From DASPJR01 sp035628505 (GTDB taxonomy: Bacteria; Planctomycetota; SZUA-567; H5-PLA8): a stretch of DNA of 29,148 nucleotides. Both the position numbers and the translations under genes were made by a program. The stretch covers positions 1 to 29,148 of the forward strand of contig DASPJR010000005.1 in the NCBI GenBank assembly GCA_035628505.1, in the 5' to 3' direction. The notes under the pieces are model-generated. The model saw only the letters and a program-made list of their open reading frames with translations. It was not told the DNA's origin and ran no database searches. How positions within the stretch are numbered: the stretch's first letter is position 1; the number at the start of each line of letters is the position of its first letter. Shown here one piece after another: positions 14,765 through 22,368 of the stretch.

Positions 14765-14767
14765 GCG

Positions 14768-15142
14768 ATGCCACACGCGGCGAAAGTACATCGGAGCAGT
14801 GGACAGCGGACTAAGCAGCAGGCACGCGCTGCTTATGAAGTGAAGCGTGATGCAGACCCACTGCTTAGCATGGCGAAAGAGATTCGAGGAAGCACGCGTT
14901 ACAAGCGCTTCCGCCAGTGGTTCAAGCAGGCGCATCCGTTGTGTGTTGACCCGTTCGGGCATCATCAAGCTTCAGGCATCGTGACGCCTGCTGAAGAATG
15001 CCACCACATTGTACCGCTCATCGTCAGGCCGGACCTTGCATGCGATGAATGCAACTGCGCTGCGCTCTGCATCGCGTGCCATCGCAAGGTTGAAGCAATG
15101 GTTAAGGCTGGCGAACGCACTGAGCACCTTTTTCATAGGTAA
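14768..15142 (+). CDS. HNH endonuclease
   Basis: A 124-residue protein. After a basic N terminus (residues 1-55, ending YKRFRQWFKQ), the HNH fold is clear: HPLCVDPFG, ECHHIVPL with His79/His80, Asn96, and a second Cys pair at CIAC with CHRK (Cys101, Cys104, His105). Phage HNH nucleases of this type sit next to the terminase genes and assist cos-type DNA packaging. Here it is 114 bp upstream of the small terminase, the usual partner. This supports packaging into a capsid by headful or cos cutting with another phage's help. Confidence 0.9.
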   Translation: MPHAAKVHRSSGQRTKQQARAAYEVKRDADPLLSMAKEIRGSTRYKRFRQWFKQAHPLCVDPFGHHQASGIVTPAEECHHIVPLIVRPDLACDECNCAALCIACHRKVEAMVKAGERTEHLFHR

Positions 15143-15256
15143 TGCACCATGAGGGGGAGGGCGGTTCACATCTTCCAGAAGTGCACCAATGCCGCCGAGC
15201 GCGCAGGCTTAGGCGAGTGAGCGCGATTCCGAAAGTAAAAAGTTGGAGCTGTACCA

Positions 15257-15727
15257 ATGCCACGAACACCAAAGCCGACTGTGTTGAAAATCCTGGAAGG
15301 CAACCCCGGCAAGCGAAAGCTGAACGCCGCTGAGCCGAAGCTAAAAGCCGCTGCCCCCGATTGTCCCGTCTGGGTATCAGGCCCCGCTCGCCAGCACTGG
15401 CCGGAAATCGCGTCGCAGCTTGCCGAGATGGGCGTTTCAACGACTGCGGACAAAATCGCGCTAGGGCTGCTTGTGGACGCAATGGGGCAGTACATCGAAG
15501 CAAAGCGGGACGTTGAAGAGGCTGGGCTCACGTTCACGTCAGAAGGCACGGGCGCCGTGCATGTTCATCCATCGGTTTCGCTGATGCAGAACGCGTGGGA
15601 ACGAATCGTGAAGGCGCTGCGGGAGTTCGGATTAACCCCGGCATCACGCACGAAAGTCCACGCAATCGTTGAGCAGAAGCAGGACGAGTTCGAACAGTTC
15701 ATGCGGGCGCGGAATGGCTCATGTTGA
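15257..15727 (+). CDS. Phage terminase small subunit, P27 family
   Basis: A 156-residue protein, ATG 15257 with TTGGAG upstream. It begins PRTPKPTVLKILEGNPGKRKLNAAEPK, the standard P27-family start, and continues CPVWVSGPARQHWPEIASQL, ALGLLVDAMGQYIEA and LREFGLTPASRTKV, all in the family order and length. Small terminase recognises the element's DNA for packaging. It is normally followed by the large terminase; here a 61-residue ORF and a peptidase gene follow instead. A small terminase without a large one is a hallmark of phage satellites. Confidence 0.9.
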   Translation: MPRTPKPTVLKILEGNPGKRKLNAAEPKLKAAAPDCPVWVSGPARQHWPEIASQLAEMGVSTTADKIALGLLVDAMGQYIEAKRDVEEAGLTFTSEGTGAVHVHPSVSLMQNAWERIVKALREFGLTPASRTKVHAIVEQKQDEFEQFMRARNGSC

Positions 15728-15906
15728 AACGCATCAGAGAAATCTATTCAAGCGGTGTTCGCGCAATCAAGGATGCGTTGGCCGATGCGCAACCGAATCG
15801 CGAACGCAGCATTTATGAATCCCGCGGCATCGTTTGTCTTGAAACTGAAGCGCCAAAGTCGGTCAACCCCGAATCAAAGCTGGAAGGCGCGACCGATGAA
15901 AATTAA
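15721..15906 (+). CDS. Small hypothetical protein (61 aa)
   Basis: ATG 15721 overlaps the small terminase stop, and the end overlaps the peptidase start by 11 nt. The sequence MLKRIREIYSSGVRAIKDAL is helical and basic, ending acidic (ESKLEGATDEN). It occupies the place of the large terminase gene. It could be a remnant or an adaptor, but I see no recognisable similarity. Confidence 0.6.
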   Translation: MLKRIREIYSSGVRAIKDALADAQPNRERSIYESRGIVCLETEAPKSVNPESKLEGATDEN

Positions 15907-16507
15907 CGATCCGCTTGTTCATCTTGCCGTACACGAAGCAGCGCACGCCGTGATTGTGATTGAGCAAAGCGGCGAACTGGCTTACACGTCGATTGACCGC
16001 ACGAGCGGCACAGGCGAAACAAAATGGCGGCATCCCCCCGGCAACCACATGGGGACGCTGTGGCAGCGGCTAACCGTTGCGCTGGCCGGGCCATTGGGGC
16101 AGGCCATCTTTTCCAATGAAGTTCTCACGCTTGGGGAGCATTGGAATCAAGGCGACGCCAAACAGATTGCCGAACTGCTGAGCCAGCTTGACGGACGCAT
16201 GACGTTGAGCCGGAGCGATATGTTTCAGAAGTGTAAGGATGAATTGGAAGACACGATTCATTATCACTTCAAGTCAATCTGCGACGTGGCGGGCGAGCTG
16301 CTTCTAAACAAATGCCTGCTTTCCGGAAAAGAAGTTAAGCGCATCTACACGCACAATCAATACGAGTCGATTACTGGAATCGAGCGCAATAAAAAACTGG
16401 CTCTTGCAGCAGAGCGCAGTGCCGAGCTTGCACAGCTTGAGGATTTGGCAGCGAGCCATCCGGCCATTTTCAAAGCAAACTATGAAAAAATTTTAGCGCA
16501 GTGCTGA
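15896..16507 (+). CDS. HExxH zinc metallopeptidase (M41/FtsH-like)
   Basis: Start placed at ATG 15896, giving 203 residues; the longer frame from 15755 begins at a TTG and translates to junk. HEAAH (13-17) within VHEAAHAVIVIEQ is the zinc-binding motif, close to HEAGHA of FtsH peptidases. ALAGPLGQAIFSNE and QGDAKQI (Asp87, probable third ligand) match the rest of an M41 domain. There is no AAA domain or membrane span. Peptidases of this stand-alone type occur on mobile elements; the target here is unknown. A role in processing virion proteins is possible. Confidence 0.7.
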   Translation: MKINDPLVHLAVHEAAHAVIVIEQSGELAYTSIDRTSGTGETKWRHPPGNHMGTLWQRLTVALAGPLGQAIFSNEVLTLGEHWNQGDAKQIAELLSQLDGRMTLSRSDMFQKCKDELEDTIHYHFKSICDVAGELLLNKCLLSGKEVKRIYTHNQYESITGIERNKKLALAAERSAELAQLEDLAASHPAIFKANYEKILAQC

Positions 16508-16537
16508 TGCACGCGCACTTTTGGGGAGGCTGTAAGC

Positions 16538-17293
16538 ATGGGTTTGATTTCAAAGTTCTCCGATTGGCTGTCAGGCAAAACGGCGAGCGCCACGAAGTCT
16601 CTGGCGGCTTTTGCCAAAGCCGAGGCTGAAGGGAAGCAGTTCAGCGAAAAGGACACCGAGGCGCTACACCATGCGCTGATTGACTCGAACCGAACGCTTG
16701 AAGATTTCCGCGCAATGGTGGACGTGTTCCGCAAAGCCGACGCGCTGAAAAAGCAGGCGGGCACGCAGGCAGAAATTGATGCGCTCGCAAAACAGATGTG
16801 GGCAAAGGCTGCCGAACTGGCGGCGCTTCATCCTGAATACATGCGCCTGGTTCAGGAGCTTTGTGATCGTTCGAATGCGCTGCAAGCCGAACAGCGAAAC
16901 TTAGCTTATCAGATTGAACAGCGCGAGAACGCACGGCGAAAGCTTGAATTGCTGCGCTTTGAGAATGCCGCGATTTTCGGCTTGGAGTTCACCGACCTTT
17001 CACGGCTAACGCTGACATGCATGGGAAGCACGCTGGAAGGCGAATCCGGCGCAGAGACGCAGGAAGTCCCGGCTGCAATCTTTGAACAGGAAGTAGCGCG
17101 GCGGAGTGAATTGCTTGACGCAGAAATGAAGCGGCGGCTGAGCGAATGGGAGAAAGCCTGGGCGAAGTGGAAGCACAACGCGTGCAGTTTCATCTCTGAG
17201 GAAGCCTACGCCAAGACGGTACCCCCGCCGTCCAGCACCATGCCGTCGTACCCGACATACGCCGACGTTCTCTCCCGGCTGAAAACGGCTTAA
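16538..17293 (+). CDS. Coiled-coil hypothetical protein (251 aa)
   Basis: ATG 16538 with TTTTGGGGAGG upstream, the same 13-nt leader that precedes the RHH gene at 8553. It is strongly helical with long stretches of coiled coil (RTLEDFRAMVDVFRKADALK, NALQAEQRNLAYQIEQREN, and 175-210), plus a mixed segment (AIFGLEFTDLSRLTLTCMG). No motif identifies it. It stands where scaffold or head-related genes often lie, but the sequence gives no direct evidence for that. Confidence 0.75.
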   Translation: MGLISKFSDWLSGKTASATKSLAAFAKAEAEGKQFSEKDTEALHHALIDSNRTLEDFRAMVDVFRKADALKKQAGTQAEIDALAKQMWAKAAELAALHPEYMRLVQELCDRSNALQAEQRNLAYQIEQRENARRKLELLRFENAAIFGLEFTDLSRLTLTCMGSTLEGESGAETQEVPAAIFEQEVARRSELLDAEMKRRLSEWEKAWAKWKHNACSFISEEAYAKTVPPPSSTMPSYPTYADVLSRLKTA

Positions 17294-17297
17294 ACCC

Positions 17298-17612
17298 ATG
17301 ACGCCACACGAAGCGAAATTCTTTCGCAAGCAGCTACGCAAGCGCGGGTTTGCGCTGACTGAATATCTCCGCCTTGTGAAGCGCGGAGAGGAACTGAACG
17401 CAGAAGTGAAGGCGATGACGGAAGCAGTGAAGCTGCGGCGGTTGACTGCCAGCGAACACGTCCGCCTGGATGAGCTTGTGAACGAAGCACAGAGAATAGC
17501 GGCAGCAATGGAACGGCTGCCGGGAATCGCAAAGGGAGGTGCGGGCAATGGCAAGTTTGAAGGAACAGATTGTAGCAGTCGGATTGAAACGCGAGGCGGT
17601 GAAAATTCCTGA
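17298..17612 (+). CDS. Small helical hypothetical protein (104 aa)
   Basis: Basic N terminus (EAKFFRKQLRKRGFALTEYL) followed by helices (RGEELNAEVKAMTEAVKLRR, SEHVRLDELVNEAQRIAAAM). No ribosome site is seen; it starts 2 nt after the previous stop, so translation may be coupled. The last 20 residues overlap the next gene. Function unknown. Confidence 0.6.
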   Translation: MTPHEAKFFRKQLRKRGFALTEYLRLVKRGEELNAEVKAMTEAVKLRRLTASEHVRLDELVNEAQRIAAAMERLPGIAKGGAGNGKFEGTDCSSRIETRGGENS

Positions 17613-17877
17613 ATGGGAAACAGAGGTATTCATCCGCCGACTTGCCTGCGGCGAGCGGGAAGAGTTGACGGGCAAGTGCAAGCTGGCGAAAGAAACTAAC
17701 GCACCTGTTGCCCTTGACCGCGAACTAGTTGCAATCTGCCTTTGCGATGAAAAGGGCGAGCGGCTTTTCAGCGCGGATGAACTGAAGGCGATTGACGGCT
17801 TAGTTCTAAAAACGCTTTTTGAACACGCACAGCGCGTCAACACGATCGGCGACTACGACAAAACGGAAGCGGCGTAA
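17548..17877 (+). CDS. Phage tail assembly chaperone-like protein
   Basis: Start chosen at ATG 17548, with AGGGAGG 8 nt ahead, giving 109 residues. MASLKEQIVAVG, KIPEWETEVFIRRLACGEREEL, VALDRELVAICLCDEKGERLFS and LKTLFEHAQRVN follow the recognisable layout of small tail assembly chaperones (XkdN-like), which keep tail subunits and tape measure protein ordered. It is encoded upstream of a gp10-like and a tape-measure-like gene, consistent with that. Confidence 0.65.
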   Translation: MASLKEQIVAVGLKREAVKIPEWETEVFIRRLACGEREELTGKCKLAKETNAPVALDRELVAICLCDEKGERLFSADELKAIDGLVLKTLFEHAQRVNTIGDYDKTEAA

Positions 17878-18288
17878 ATGGCTGGCAAGTTCATTGATAT
17901 CTCTGTCGTTGGAATCCCAGAGCTTCAGGCAAAGTTGAAGGCGCTGGGGATCAACACGCAGAATCGGCTTGTAAAGGCGGCGGCAAAGAAGGCAATGGCA
18001 CCCGTACTCAGCAGAGCGAAGCAGTTAGTGCCGAAGCGTGAGCGCAATCTAGAGAAGTCGCTGAAGCTGGGCGTCTTTGGCAAAAAGGGCAAGGTAGGTG
18101 CTCGCGTGATGACGAGCGCGAAAGACTTCCCTGAAACGAATTACTACGCGGGCGCGGTGGAGTTTGGAACCTCGAAGATGCGGGCGCAACCTTATCTCCG
18201 TCCTGCGTTGCTGTCTCAGTCCTCAAAAGTTCTCAACACGTTCGGCAAGGAACTCGGAGCAGCGATTGAAAAGGAGGCTAGAAAGTAA
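17878..18288 (+). CDS. HK97 gp10-like tail completion protein
   Basis: A 136-residue protein matching the HK97 gp10 family layout: GIPELQAKLKALG, basic helix KAAAKKAMAPVLSRAKQLVPKRE, a central strand VGARVMTSAK, then YYAGAVEFGTSKMRAQPYLRP, which is the family signature ending. In tailed phages it joins head and tail or completes the tail. Its gene starts immediately after the chaperone-like gene. Confidence 0.82.
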   Translation: MAGKFIDISVVGIPELQAKLKALGINTQNRLVKAAAKKAMAPVLSRAKQLVPKRERNLEKSLKLGVFGKKGKVGARVMTSAKDFPETNYYAGAVEFGTSKMRAQPYLRPALLSQSSKVLNTFGKELGAAIEKEARK

Positions 18289-19559
18289 TGGCGTCAATTG
18301 CCGCTTTAGATGTTTCGTTAAGAGCCAACACGGGAGCACTCGAAAAAGGACTGCTGAGCGCAGAATTTTCGCTAAAGAAGTTTCAGGCCGCGGCGACGCG
18401 TGCGCAGCTTGGACAGAAAGATTTCAAGCAGTCCATTGGCGTTGTTGCGCAATCTCTGGGCGCACAAGGCAACGCAGCGGCTAGTCTCGCCAAGAACATG
18501 ATGGAGATGGGGCCGAGTCTCGGACTCGTGGTTGGCGGATTCGAAATCTACAACCACGTTCAGAAGACGGCAGCAGAACACACTGCGAACATGGCTAAGC
18601 ACACGGCGGACTATGCTAATGTCCTGAAAACCGTGGGGCGCCTAGTCGGCAAAGAGACTAACCCCGGAATGTTTTCTCAGGACGTTGTGTCTGTGATGGA
18701 CTCTATCAGCGGCAAGCTGCAAGAGGTTCACCGGCAATTCGACGTTGCGAATAGTGACTGGTTCGAAAACGGCGAAAAGATGAAGGCGCTGACAGAACAG
18801 GCGAATCTGTACCGCGACGAATTAACAAAGCTGGCGCGAGTTCAAGAGCAGCTAGCGAAACTCGACGCCTCAAAGCTGCGCCTGGACTCATCTATGTTTG
18901 ATTTAAAGATGAGTTCAAAGGGCAGCCCTATTGTTGAGCTTGAACGCGAAATTGATTTGATGAAGCCGTTCGTGACTAAGCTTCGCGAGCAGTTGGACGG
19001 CCTCAACGTTGGCAGCGCTGAGCACACTAAAATTCTTCAGGCTTGGCAATCTCACCAATTAAAGATTCTTCAGAACCAAGAAAAAATCGCAGAGCTGCAA
19101 GCAAAGGCTGCTGCCGACGCTCAGAAGGTAATCGACGATAACCACGCGAAGTGGATGAAGCACATGGAAGACGAGCTGGAAGCGCACAAGCGAGCACAGG
19201 ACGAAATGAAGCGGGCGGGCGACGCGTTAACCAAGTCTTTGAGAACGCCTGCGGAGGTGCTTGAAGACGAACTGAAGCACATCGAAAACCTTCTAAATAA
19301 CGGAGACATCACGCATGAAACGGCGCGGCGTGCGGTGGAACGGGCAGAGACGGATTTCAAGAAATCGACAGACCCGGTGAAGCGCGAAGGGCGGGCATTT
19401 GCAACGAACATAGCCGACGTTTCCAGTGTTGTCTTTGGGGACAGCAGCCAAGGCAAGTCTGCCGAAAAGCAGCAGATAGACGAAACCAAAAAGGCAAACA
19501 AGCTTCTTCTGGACATCAAAAACATCATCGCAGGAAAGAAACAAGCAACGGCAGTTTAA
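18288..19559 (+). CDS. Tape-measure-like tail protein (short)
   Basis: A 423-residue protein, ATG 18288 within the previous TAA. Its N terminus ALDVSLRANTGALEKGLLSA then FSLKKFQAAATR resembles the start of phage tape measure proteins, which pair a strand-rich start with a long helical body. Residues 150-400 are almost continuous helix with heavy Lys/Glu/Ala content and coiled-coil character (EQLAKLDASKLRLD, KILQNQEKIAELQAKAA). A hydrophobic stretch near 82-90 (SLGLVVGGF) is the sole candidate membrane segment. It is short for a tape measure; at about 0.15 nm per residue it would set a tail near 60 nm. Confidence 0.65.
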   Translation: MASIAALDVSLRANTGALEKGLLSAEFSLKKFQAAATRAQLGQKDFKQSIGVVAQSLGAQGNAAASLAKNMMEMGPSLGLVVGGFEIYNHVQKTAAEHTANMAKHTADYANVLKTVGRLVGKETNPGMFSQDVVSVMDSISGKLQEVHRQFDVANSDWFENGEKMKALTEQANLYRDELTKLARVQEQLAKLDASKLRLDSSMFDLKMSSKGSPIVELEREIDLMKPFVTKLREQLDGLNVGSAEHTKILQAWQSHQLKILQNQEKIAELQAKAAADAQKVIDDNHAKWMKHMEDELEAHKRAQDEMKRAGDALTKSLRTPAEVLEDELKHIENLLNNGDITHETARRAVERAETDFKKSTDPVKREGRAFATNIADVSSVVFGDSSQGKSAEKQQIDETKKANKLLLDIKNIIAGKKQATAV

Positions 19560-19568
19560 GGAGCGGCT

Positions 19569-20312
19569 ATGGCGTACATAGAAACATCAAGCCTTATCAA
19601 TGGCACGACGGCGACCGAAACAAGAAACGGACGAGAGATTACACAGGTTCTAATCGTTGCCGATGTTACTACCGCACCACATCAGCGCGTGATTACGGCG
19701 ATGACCACGGCAGGGGTGCCACGTGTTGACGATCCGTATGCTGGTGATAGCAACTGTATTTGCGAAAGCGTTAATGCAATCCCGCTGGACGACCCGACAA
19801 TCTTTCAAGTGACCTGCGTTTTCAAAGAGAAGCAGAAGGCCGAAGAGCAGTACACCGAGGACATTTCCGCTTCTGTACAGTCCGCCGAAACCACTACAGA
19901 CGTTGACGGCGAGCTGCTTGCCGTGCGCCACAAGAAAAGAGCCGACCAGCCGCTATGGGACGTGCAGGTAGCAACAGTAGATATTCAGAAGCCACAGCTT
20001 CGACGCACGATTTCCCGCATTGAGAACACAGAACCTTTAACGCCTGAGTTCTACATCGGGAAGGTAAACGTCGCAGGCTGGCGCGGCTATCCGGCGCGGA
20101 CGTGGTTAATGACGGACATAACCAGCAAAGAACGGGAAGACGGGCGCTTTGATGTTCAGTACGTCTTGGCGTATCAGGCTGACACGTGGGACAAGATTAT
20201 TTGGTATCGCGATCCCGACACCGACAAAGTGCCGGTGGACGTTGTGCCCGGTGAAGGCGCAAAATATTACCAGCTTTACGAAGAGTGGGATTTTGGAGGC
20301 ATTGGTCTATGA
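19569..20312 (+). CDS. Putative tail or virion structural protein
   Basis: A 247-residue protein directly after the tape-measure-like gene. The sequence TQVLIVADVTTAPHQRVITA, SVNAIPLDDPTIFQVTCVFKEK and WDVQVATVDIQKPQLRR suggests a mostly beta protein, with a C-terminal stretch (YPARTWLMTDITSKE, WDKIIWYRDPDTDK) that reads like phage tail proteins of unknown name. I cannot assign a family. Position and composition point to a structural role. Confidence 0.55.
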   Translation: MAYIETSSLINGTTATETRNGREITQVLIVADVTTAPHQRVITAMTTAGVPRVDDPYAGDSNCICESVNAIPLDDPTIFQVTCVFKEKQKAEEQYTEDISASVQSAETTTDVDGELLAVRHKKRADQPLWDVQVATVDIQKPQLRRTISRIENTEPLTPEFYIGKVNVAGWRGYPARTWLMTDITSKEREDGRFDVQYVLAYQADTWDKIIWYRDPDTDKVPVDVVPGEGAKYYQLYEEWDFGGIGL

Positions 20313-20818
20313 GCCTGGACAATGCAAAAGCGAACCGAGGAAACCCGCTCCAGCGGTGGACGTCCGGCGATCCCCTTAGCGCCGACCGCCTGAACGAGAT
20401 GGTGGACTCTATCAATGACGAGGGCGTGGGCATAGACGGCGCACGCCAGCGGAACGGGCACGGCCCCGTGCGGATGCGCCAGTTTACCATAGTGTCCGTT
20501 GAACCGGATTACCTTGTGTGCAGAGAATGGGACGGCGTGGAGGAATACGGGCAAGTGCTGGTTGCCAAACCCTATTTGCTCCGCAATGCAATCACTGCCC
20601 GCAATGGCGTGAGCTACACCTACACCAACACCCAGACGCGCACAGCCGTACAAAGCAGCATCACGGAGACACAGGTGGTAATTCCGCGTTACGTTGAAGG
20701 GGACATTATCTATGCCGCTCGTGGCATTCAGGGCGGGATGGGAATGCCGGAAGACGTGAGCCATGACATACGCTGGATTGACTTGAACGTGGACGGCAGA
20801 GCGTGGGCGAAACAATGA
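20309..20818 (+). CDS. Putative structural protein (169 aa)
   Basis: I start it at ATG 20309 (GGAGG 9 nt upstream, ATGA overlap with the previous stop) rather than at 20285. PLQRWTSGDPLSADRLNEMV is a helical start, then VRMRQFTIVSVEPDYLVCRE and YVEGDIIYAARGIQGG suggest beta structure typical of small virion proteins. No family recognised. Confidence 0.6.
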   Translation: MSLDNAKANRGNPLQRWTSGDPLSADRLNEMVDSINDEGVGIDGARQRNGHGPVRMRQFTIVSVEPDYLVCREWDGVEEYGQVLVAKPYLLRNAITARNGVSYTYTNTQTRTAVQSSITETQVVIPRYVEGDIIYAARGIQGGMGMPEDVSHDIRWIDLNVDGRAWAKQ

Positions 20819-21057
20819 GCGAACTACGCGTAGTAAAACAGGCAGAGTTTCAGGACTGGCTTAACAAAGCCATTGCCGAGAATGCAACGGAAACCGTTCT
20901 CATTGCCGAGACGGGCGCGACTTTCACCAGCAGCCCCTACAAGGGCGAGCCGATCCCGGCGCCGACAATGCGAAAGATGATTGCCAAGCGGATTGCGCCA
21001 AACGTCGTGGAACTGCTGCCGGACACATGGAGCTGGAGCGACACACCGCAACCCTGA
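20815..21057 (+). CDS. Small hypothetical protein (80 aa)
   Basis: ATG 20815 overlaps the previous stop by 4 nt. ELRVVKQAEFQDWLNKAIAE, TVLIAETGATFTSSPYKGEP and a helical segment TMRKMIAKRIAPN make a short mixed domain. No family recognised. Confidence 0.6.
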   Translation: MSELRVVKQAEFQDWLNKAIAENATETVLIAETGATFTSSPYKGEPIPAPTMRKMIAKRIAPNVVELLPDTWSWSDTPQP

Positions 21058-21221
21058 TGCGCCGTCAAATCCTGCACACCTGCGGCCATGCCTACGAGCA
21101 CCGGCTTTACTGCTGCGCTCCGCAGGCTGAAACCAAGCTGGCAAAGCTGCCAAGCCTCGTGTGCCCCGATTGCAAGCAGCGTGAATACACGCGAGCCAGA
21201 GCCAAACACAATCCCTGTTGA
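21057..21221 (+). CDS. Small zinc-ribbon protein (54 aa)
   Basis: ATG 21057 shares its A with the previous stop (TGATG). The frame from 21027 is longer but lies inside the previous gene. The sequence LHTCGHAYEHRLYCC, then LPSLVCPDCKQREYTR, has a CGH-type pair and a CPDC pair, a compact zinc ribbon. Similar short ribbons are often found in phages; the role is unknown. Confidence 0.6.
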   Translation: MRRQILHTCGHAYEHRLYCCAPQAETKLAKLPSLVCPDCKQREYTRARAKHNPC

Positions 21222-21239
21222 CCACGCCAGAAACACCCA

Positions 21240-21269
21240 TTGCCGTTTCTGTGGGCCATCTGATATACT
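21240..21269 (+). promoter_or_regulatory. Sigma70-type promoter for the right-end accessory block
   Basis: TTGCCG (21240-21245) and TATACT (21264-21269) are 18 nt apart. It lies between the coupled structural genes and the gene at 21291, whose GGAGG follows within 15 nt. This would let the right-end genes be expressed in the dormant state. Confidence 0.5.
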
Positions 21270-21290
21270 TGTGATTGGAGGTACTGCATT

Positions 21291-21689
21291 GTGAAAGCCA
21301 TTCTTTTGATGGCAGACGGCTTTTCCAACAATAGGGACAACACAATAAGTGTACTGCGTTCCGGCGTGAACGTTGTCAACTTTGAATCTGGAAAGCCGCT
21401 GGTATATAGCGGCTGGCTCATAGTCTACGTACGCGCCGATCCCGGCGAAAGCGGCGAACAGATGTTTACGCTCAAAGTCGTGAAGCAATCGGGCGAAAGC
21501 TTTGGTGCTCCAGATATGAGTGGCAGCCTTATTGTACCTTCCTCTGACGGCATTGCTCAGGTGGGGATTCAGTTCGGTCTACAGTTTCCAGAGGTAGGAC
21601 AATATAAGTTTATATTTGAAATTCCGGGAAAGTGCCACGATGCCTGGGCGGTTCTCCTAAAGGTAGAGCCCCCGACGGCGAGAGGGTGA
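21291..21689 (+). CDS. DUF6941-like protein
   Basis: A 132-residue protein started at GTG 21291, with GGAGG 9 nt ahead. KAILLMADGFSNNRDNTISVL at the start, GWLIVYVRADPGESGEQMFT, then FPEVGQYKFIFEIPGK match what I recall of the DUF6941 family (an 'ALLAD...' start, then a beta-sandwich). Function of that family is unknown. It has its own promoter and leader, so it is likely an accessory gene expressed independently. Confidence 0.5.
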   Translation: MKAILLMADGFSNNRDNTISVLRSGVNVVNFESGKPLVYSGWLIVYVRADPGESGEQMFTLKVVKQSGESFGAPDMSGSLIVPSSDGIAQVGIQFGLQFPEVGQYKFIFEIPGKCHDAWAVLLKVEPPTARG

Positions 21690-21699
21690 GGATCGCATT

Positions 21700-21957
21700 A
21701 TGGGGGTAATCGTTGATACTTTCGCGTGGGGAATGCTTCAAATGCAGCCGCAACTAGACAACAGTCTGCCACGCACTGCATCCATAAACGTTGGGGCGCA
21801 AGGTATACCAAGCGACAGCGAAGCGGTGACGCCTGATATGGCGCGCAAACGCGAAGCGATACGGCGCAGAATGCAAGGCATTTCTGATGGGCAAATTCGC
21901 GCAGCGTTAGCACGCGCTGACGCCTATCGCCAAGGGACCGATAACGGAGTAAGTTAA
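21700..21957 (+). CDS. Small hypothetical protein (85 aa), possible antitoxin
   Basis: ATG 21700 with GAGG about 10 nt ahead. The middle (SEAVTPDMARKREAIRRRMQG) and end (DGQIRAALARADAYRQG) are helical and basic. It precedes, by 6 nt, a gene with a MazF/PemK-like start. A toxin-antitoxin pair is possible from this order, but the sequence itself shows no known antitoxin fold. Confidence 0.5.
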   Translation: MGVIVDTFAWGMLQMQPQLDNSLPRTASINVGAQGIPSDSEAVTPDMARKREAIRRRMQGISDGQIRAALARADAYRQGTDNGVS

Positions 21958-21963
21958 CCAAAG

Positions 21964-22299
21964 ATGCAGCCCGGCGACATTTTCTGGGCTGCCGTTCCGG
22001 TAGGGAGGCCGCCAAATTTAGAGCCGCATCCGGCGATTTTCTTTAAAGCGCTGGATGATGGAATCGTTATTTTTGGAGGAACCTCGCTAGTTCATCCAAA
22101 CGAACGATTGCTTCACACCGTGGACTTTTCCCAAAGCTGCTACCGAACACTGCATTTTAGGGGCATCAACCGGCCTACCTATTTTTACTACCGGTTTTTT
22201 CAGCCGATTCCGATCGGTCAAATCCGCAGCGGAGTTTTGGATACGGTTGAGCTAGAAGACTTTGACGAGTTGCTTCGAGCGGTGGGATTGCTAGGGTAA
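21964..22299 (+). CDS. MazF/PemK-like protein, possible toxin
   Basis: A 111-residue protein starting MQPGDIFWAAVPVGRPPNLEP followed by HPAIFFKALDDGIVIFGGTS. The opening 'GDIxWxxxP...xRPAI' is the pattern of the MazF/PemK SH3-like barrel, a ribonuclease toxin family. The remaining sequence is beta-rich with a helical end (FDELLRAVGLLG). No catalytic residues can be confirmed by eye. The stop codon overlaps the first right-end GGGTAAC site. Confidence 0.4.
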   Translation: MQPGDIFWAAVPVGRPPNLEPHPAIFFKALDDGIVIFGGTSLVHPNERLLHTVDFSQSCYRTLHFRGINRPTYFYYRFFQPIPIGQIRSGVLDTVELEDFDELLRAVGLLG

Positions 22300-22313
22300 C
22301 TTTAAAGGGTAAC
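22294..22313. promoter_or_regulatory. Right integrase arm-type sites (two GGGTAAC repeats)
   Basis: GGGTAAC at 22294 and 22307, 13 bp apart as at the left end (6291 and 6304). The first is GGGTAACTTT; the second, AGGGTAACCTAT, is identical over 12 nt to 6328-6339. They are 56 nt from the att core, on the side that would join the core in the excised circle. Confidence 0.65.
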
Positions 22314-22368
22314 CTATTCACCTAGGGAAAACCATTTCTCCTATGAAGAAAGCAGGCTAATCCAGACT

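Noticed and set aside
15142..15256. Short ORFs (23 and 63 residues) between the HNH and small terminase genes
   Set aside because: No ribosome site; the longer one runs into the small terminase in another frame with unnatural composition.
15755..15895. N-terminal 47-residue extension of the peptidase frame
   Set aside because: It begins at a TTG, overlaps the 61-residue ORF and reads like out-of-frame sequence; ATG 15896 fits HEAAH spacing and coupling.
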